Assembly: GCA_035760865.1 (NCBI GenBank)
Contig: DASTSE010000247.1
Location: 1 to 5,907, forward strand
Direction: 5' to 3'
DNA length: 5,907 nucleotides
Source: Dokdonella_A sp035760865
GTDB taxonomy: Bacteria; Pseudomonadota; Gammaproteobacteria; Xanthomonadales; Rhodanobacteraceae
Part shown: positions 4,960 to 5,907 of the stretch, one piece after another
How the letters are laid out: the number at the start of each line of letters is the position of its first letter
Numbering within the stretch: the first letter of the stretch is position 1
Made by a program: the position numbers and the translations under genes
Notes under the pieces: generated by a model
Databases searched by the model: none
The model's input: the letters and a program-made list of their open reading frames with translations, nothing else
What the model was told of the DNA's origin: nothing

Positions 4960-5907
4960 CCGGCGCGCGCGCGCGCAGGCGCGCTGGCTGCCGTGGCTCG
5001 TCGCCGCATGCGGATGCGCGTTCGACGTCGTCGCCTTCTGGCCGGGCCTGATGTCGTTCGATTCGGCGTCGGCGTGGTGGCAGGCGCGCAACGGCATTCC
5101 CGACGACGTCGTGCCGCCCGGGTTCGTGCTCGCCTGGCGCGTGCTGCTCGCGTTCGCGGATGGACCGCAGCCGATGTTCGCGTGGCACCTGGCGTTGTTC
5201 TGGAGCGGCCTGGCGCTGTTCGCGGGCGCGCTTGCGCGTTCGCGCGGCGCGGCGATGGCGATCGTGCTGCTGGTCGGAGCGGCGCCGCTGCCGCTGCTGT
5301 GGCGCGGCCACGTCTGGACCGACGTCGCGCTCTTCTCGGCGCTCCTCGTCGCTGCGGGCGCGCTTGCGCACGCGCATGCGCGCGGACGGCGCTGGCCGCT
5401 GCCGCTCGCCGCGGCGGCACTGCTCTACGCGGGCGCGATGCGCCACAACGCCCTCACCGCGGTGCTGCCGCTCGCGCTGTGGTGGGGTTGGCTCGCGGCG
5501 GGTGCGCACGCGCACTCGCTCGGTACGCGCCGCGTGATCGCAGCGACGCTGGCGCTCTCGCTCGGCGTGTTCGCGGGCAACCGGTTGCTCGCCGCGCGCG
5601 TCCCCACGCATGTCCCGTTGTGGCCGCTCGCGGCCGAATACGACCTCGCCGCGCTGTCGATCGCGAGCGGCACGCTGCGCCTGCCGCCGTTCCTCGTCGG
5701 CGAAGGCCTCGACGTCGACGAGTTGGCGGCGTCGTTCCGCGAATGGAGCGCACTGCCGCTGTTGACCGGCACCCGGCACGGCGTGCGTGCGCCGATCGCG
5801 AAGCCGCTGCTGTCGGAGGGCGAGCTCGCGGCATTGCGCCGCGCCTGGTTCGACGCGATCGCGCACCAGCCGCTGGACTGGGTTTCGCATCGCTTGCGCG
5901 TCGCGCG
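4949..5907 (+). CDS. Multi-pass inner-membrane protein, GT-C glycosyltransferase-like, 3'-truncated by window edge
   Basis: The frame beginning ATGGGCTCTGAC at 4949 stays open to the window end (319 codons plus 2 bases) and shows clear coding character. The short basic N-terminus (DRRARAQAR) is followed by about seven hydrophobic segments, near residues 13-31, 76-96, 101-118, 124-140, 150-164, 168-184 and 196-216. Arg/His-rich loops fall on the predicted cytoplasmic side. A long region after about 217 would be periplasmic. Marker segments are FWPGLMSFDSASAWWQA (30-46), with an acidic residue in the first periplasmic loop, HVWTDVALF (121-129), MRHNALTAVLPL (164-175) and AEYDLAALS (229-237). 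These resemble uncharacterised polytopic proteins with YPGxMSxDS, WxDV and RHNA motifs. The topology and the Asp in loop 1 recall GT-C enzymes that use polyprenyl-phosphate sugars. Substrate and role are unknown. The start overlaps the bioD stop by 11 bases, with only a weak GGA 5 bases upstream. Confidence 0.85.
   Translation, partial: MGSDRRARAQARWLPWLVAACGCAFDVVAFWPGLMSFDSASAWWQARNGIPDDVVPPGFVLAWRVLLAFADGPQPMFAWHLALFWSGLALFAGALARSRGAAMAIVLLVGAAPLPLLWRGHVWTDVALFSALLVAAGALAHAHARGRRWPLPLAAAALLYAGAMRHNALTAVLPLALWWGWLAAGAHAHSLGTRRVIAATLALSLGVFAGNRLLAARVPTHVPLWPLAAEYDLAALSIASGTLRLPPFLVGEGLDVDELAASFREWSALPLLTGTRHGVRAPIAKPLLSEGELAALRRAWFDAIAHQPLDWVSHRLRVA

Noticed and set aside
3565..5097. A 510-codon minus-strand frame reaching across bioD and the membrane-protein gene
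   Set aside because: Only its last 162 codons are a real gene (fRMsr). The upstream part is antisense to bioD, low in complexity and unlike any protein family.
4769..5890. A 373-codon minus-strand frame antisense to the membrane-protein gene
   Set aside because: It is arginine/glutamine-rich shadow coding. The plus-strand frame from 4949 has ordered hydrophobic segments and conserved motifs and continues open to the window end.

Overview
The window is GC-rich DNA (about 70% by eye) with strong G/C third-position bias and tightly packed genes. It looks like an ordinary chromosomal segment. The gene content and the style of the GlmS, BioD, LOG and fRMsr proteins suggest a gammaproteobacterium of the Xanthomonadales/Lysobacterales type (Lysobacter, Luteimonas or Rhodanobacteraceae-like). 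That placement is an inference from sequence style, because no taxonomic marker is present. I saw no tRNA, rRNA, CRISPR array, insertion sequence or phage gene.

Layout. Positions 1-1476 (+) hold the 3' four-fifths of glmS, the glucosamine-6-phosphate synthase that starts the UDP-GlcNAc pathway. Seven bases later comes a small TfoX N-terminal-domain protein (1484-1813, +), probably in the same transcript. A gap of 270 bases (1814-2083) with a strong hairpin separates this pair from a convergent small uncharacterised protein (2084-2356, -). That gene is divergent from a LOG-family nucleotide hydrolase (2453-3031, +). A perfect hairpin begins at the last base of the LOG stop codon. Beyond it lies a convergent two-gene unit on the minus strand: a GAF-type free methionine-(R)-sulfoxide reductase (3565-4053) followed after 31 bases by a TfoX C-terminal-domain protein (3099-3533). 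Divergent from it is bioD (4291-4959, +), with a near-perfect Shine-Dalgarno and a 9-bp hairpin just upstream. The bioD stop overlaps by 11 bases the start of a multi-pass membrane protein with GT-C-like features (4949 to the window end, +), which continues outside.

How the genes fit together. glmS, bioD, LOG and fRMsr are housekeeping functions: amino-sugar supply, biotin synthesis, nucleotide monophosphate cleavage and repair of oxidised free methionine. They form no single pathway. The most notable point is that the two domains that make up the competence regulator Sxy/TfoX in Haemophilus and Vibrio are encoded as two separate small genes about 1.3 kb apart on opposite strands. I found no evidence for a new defence or mobile system.
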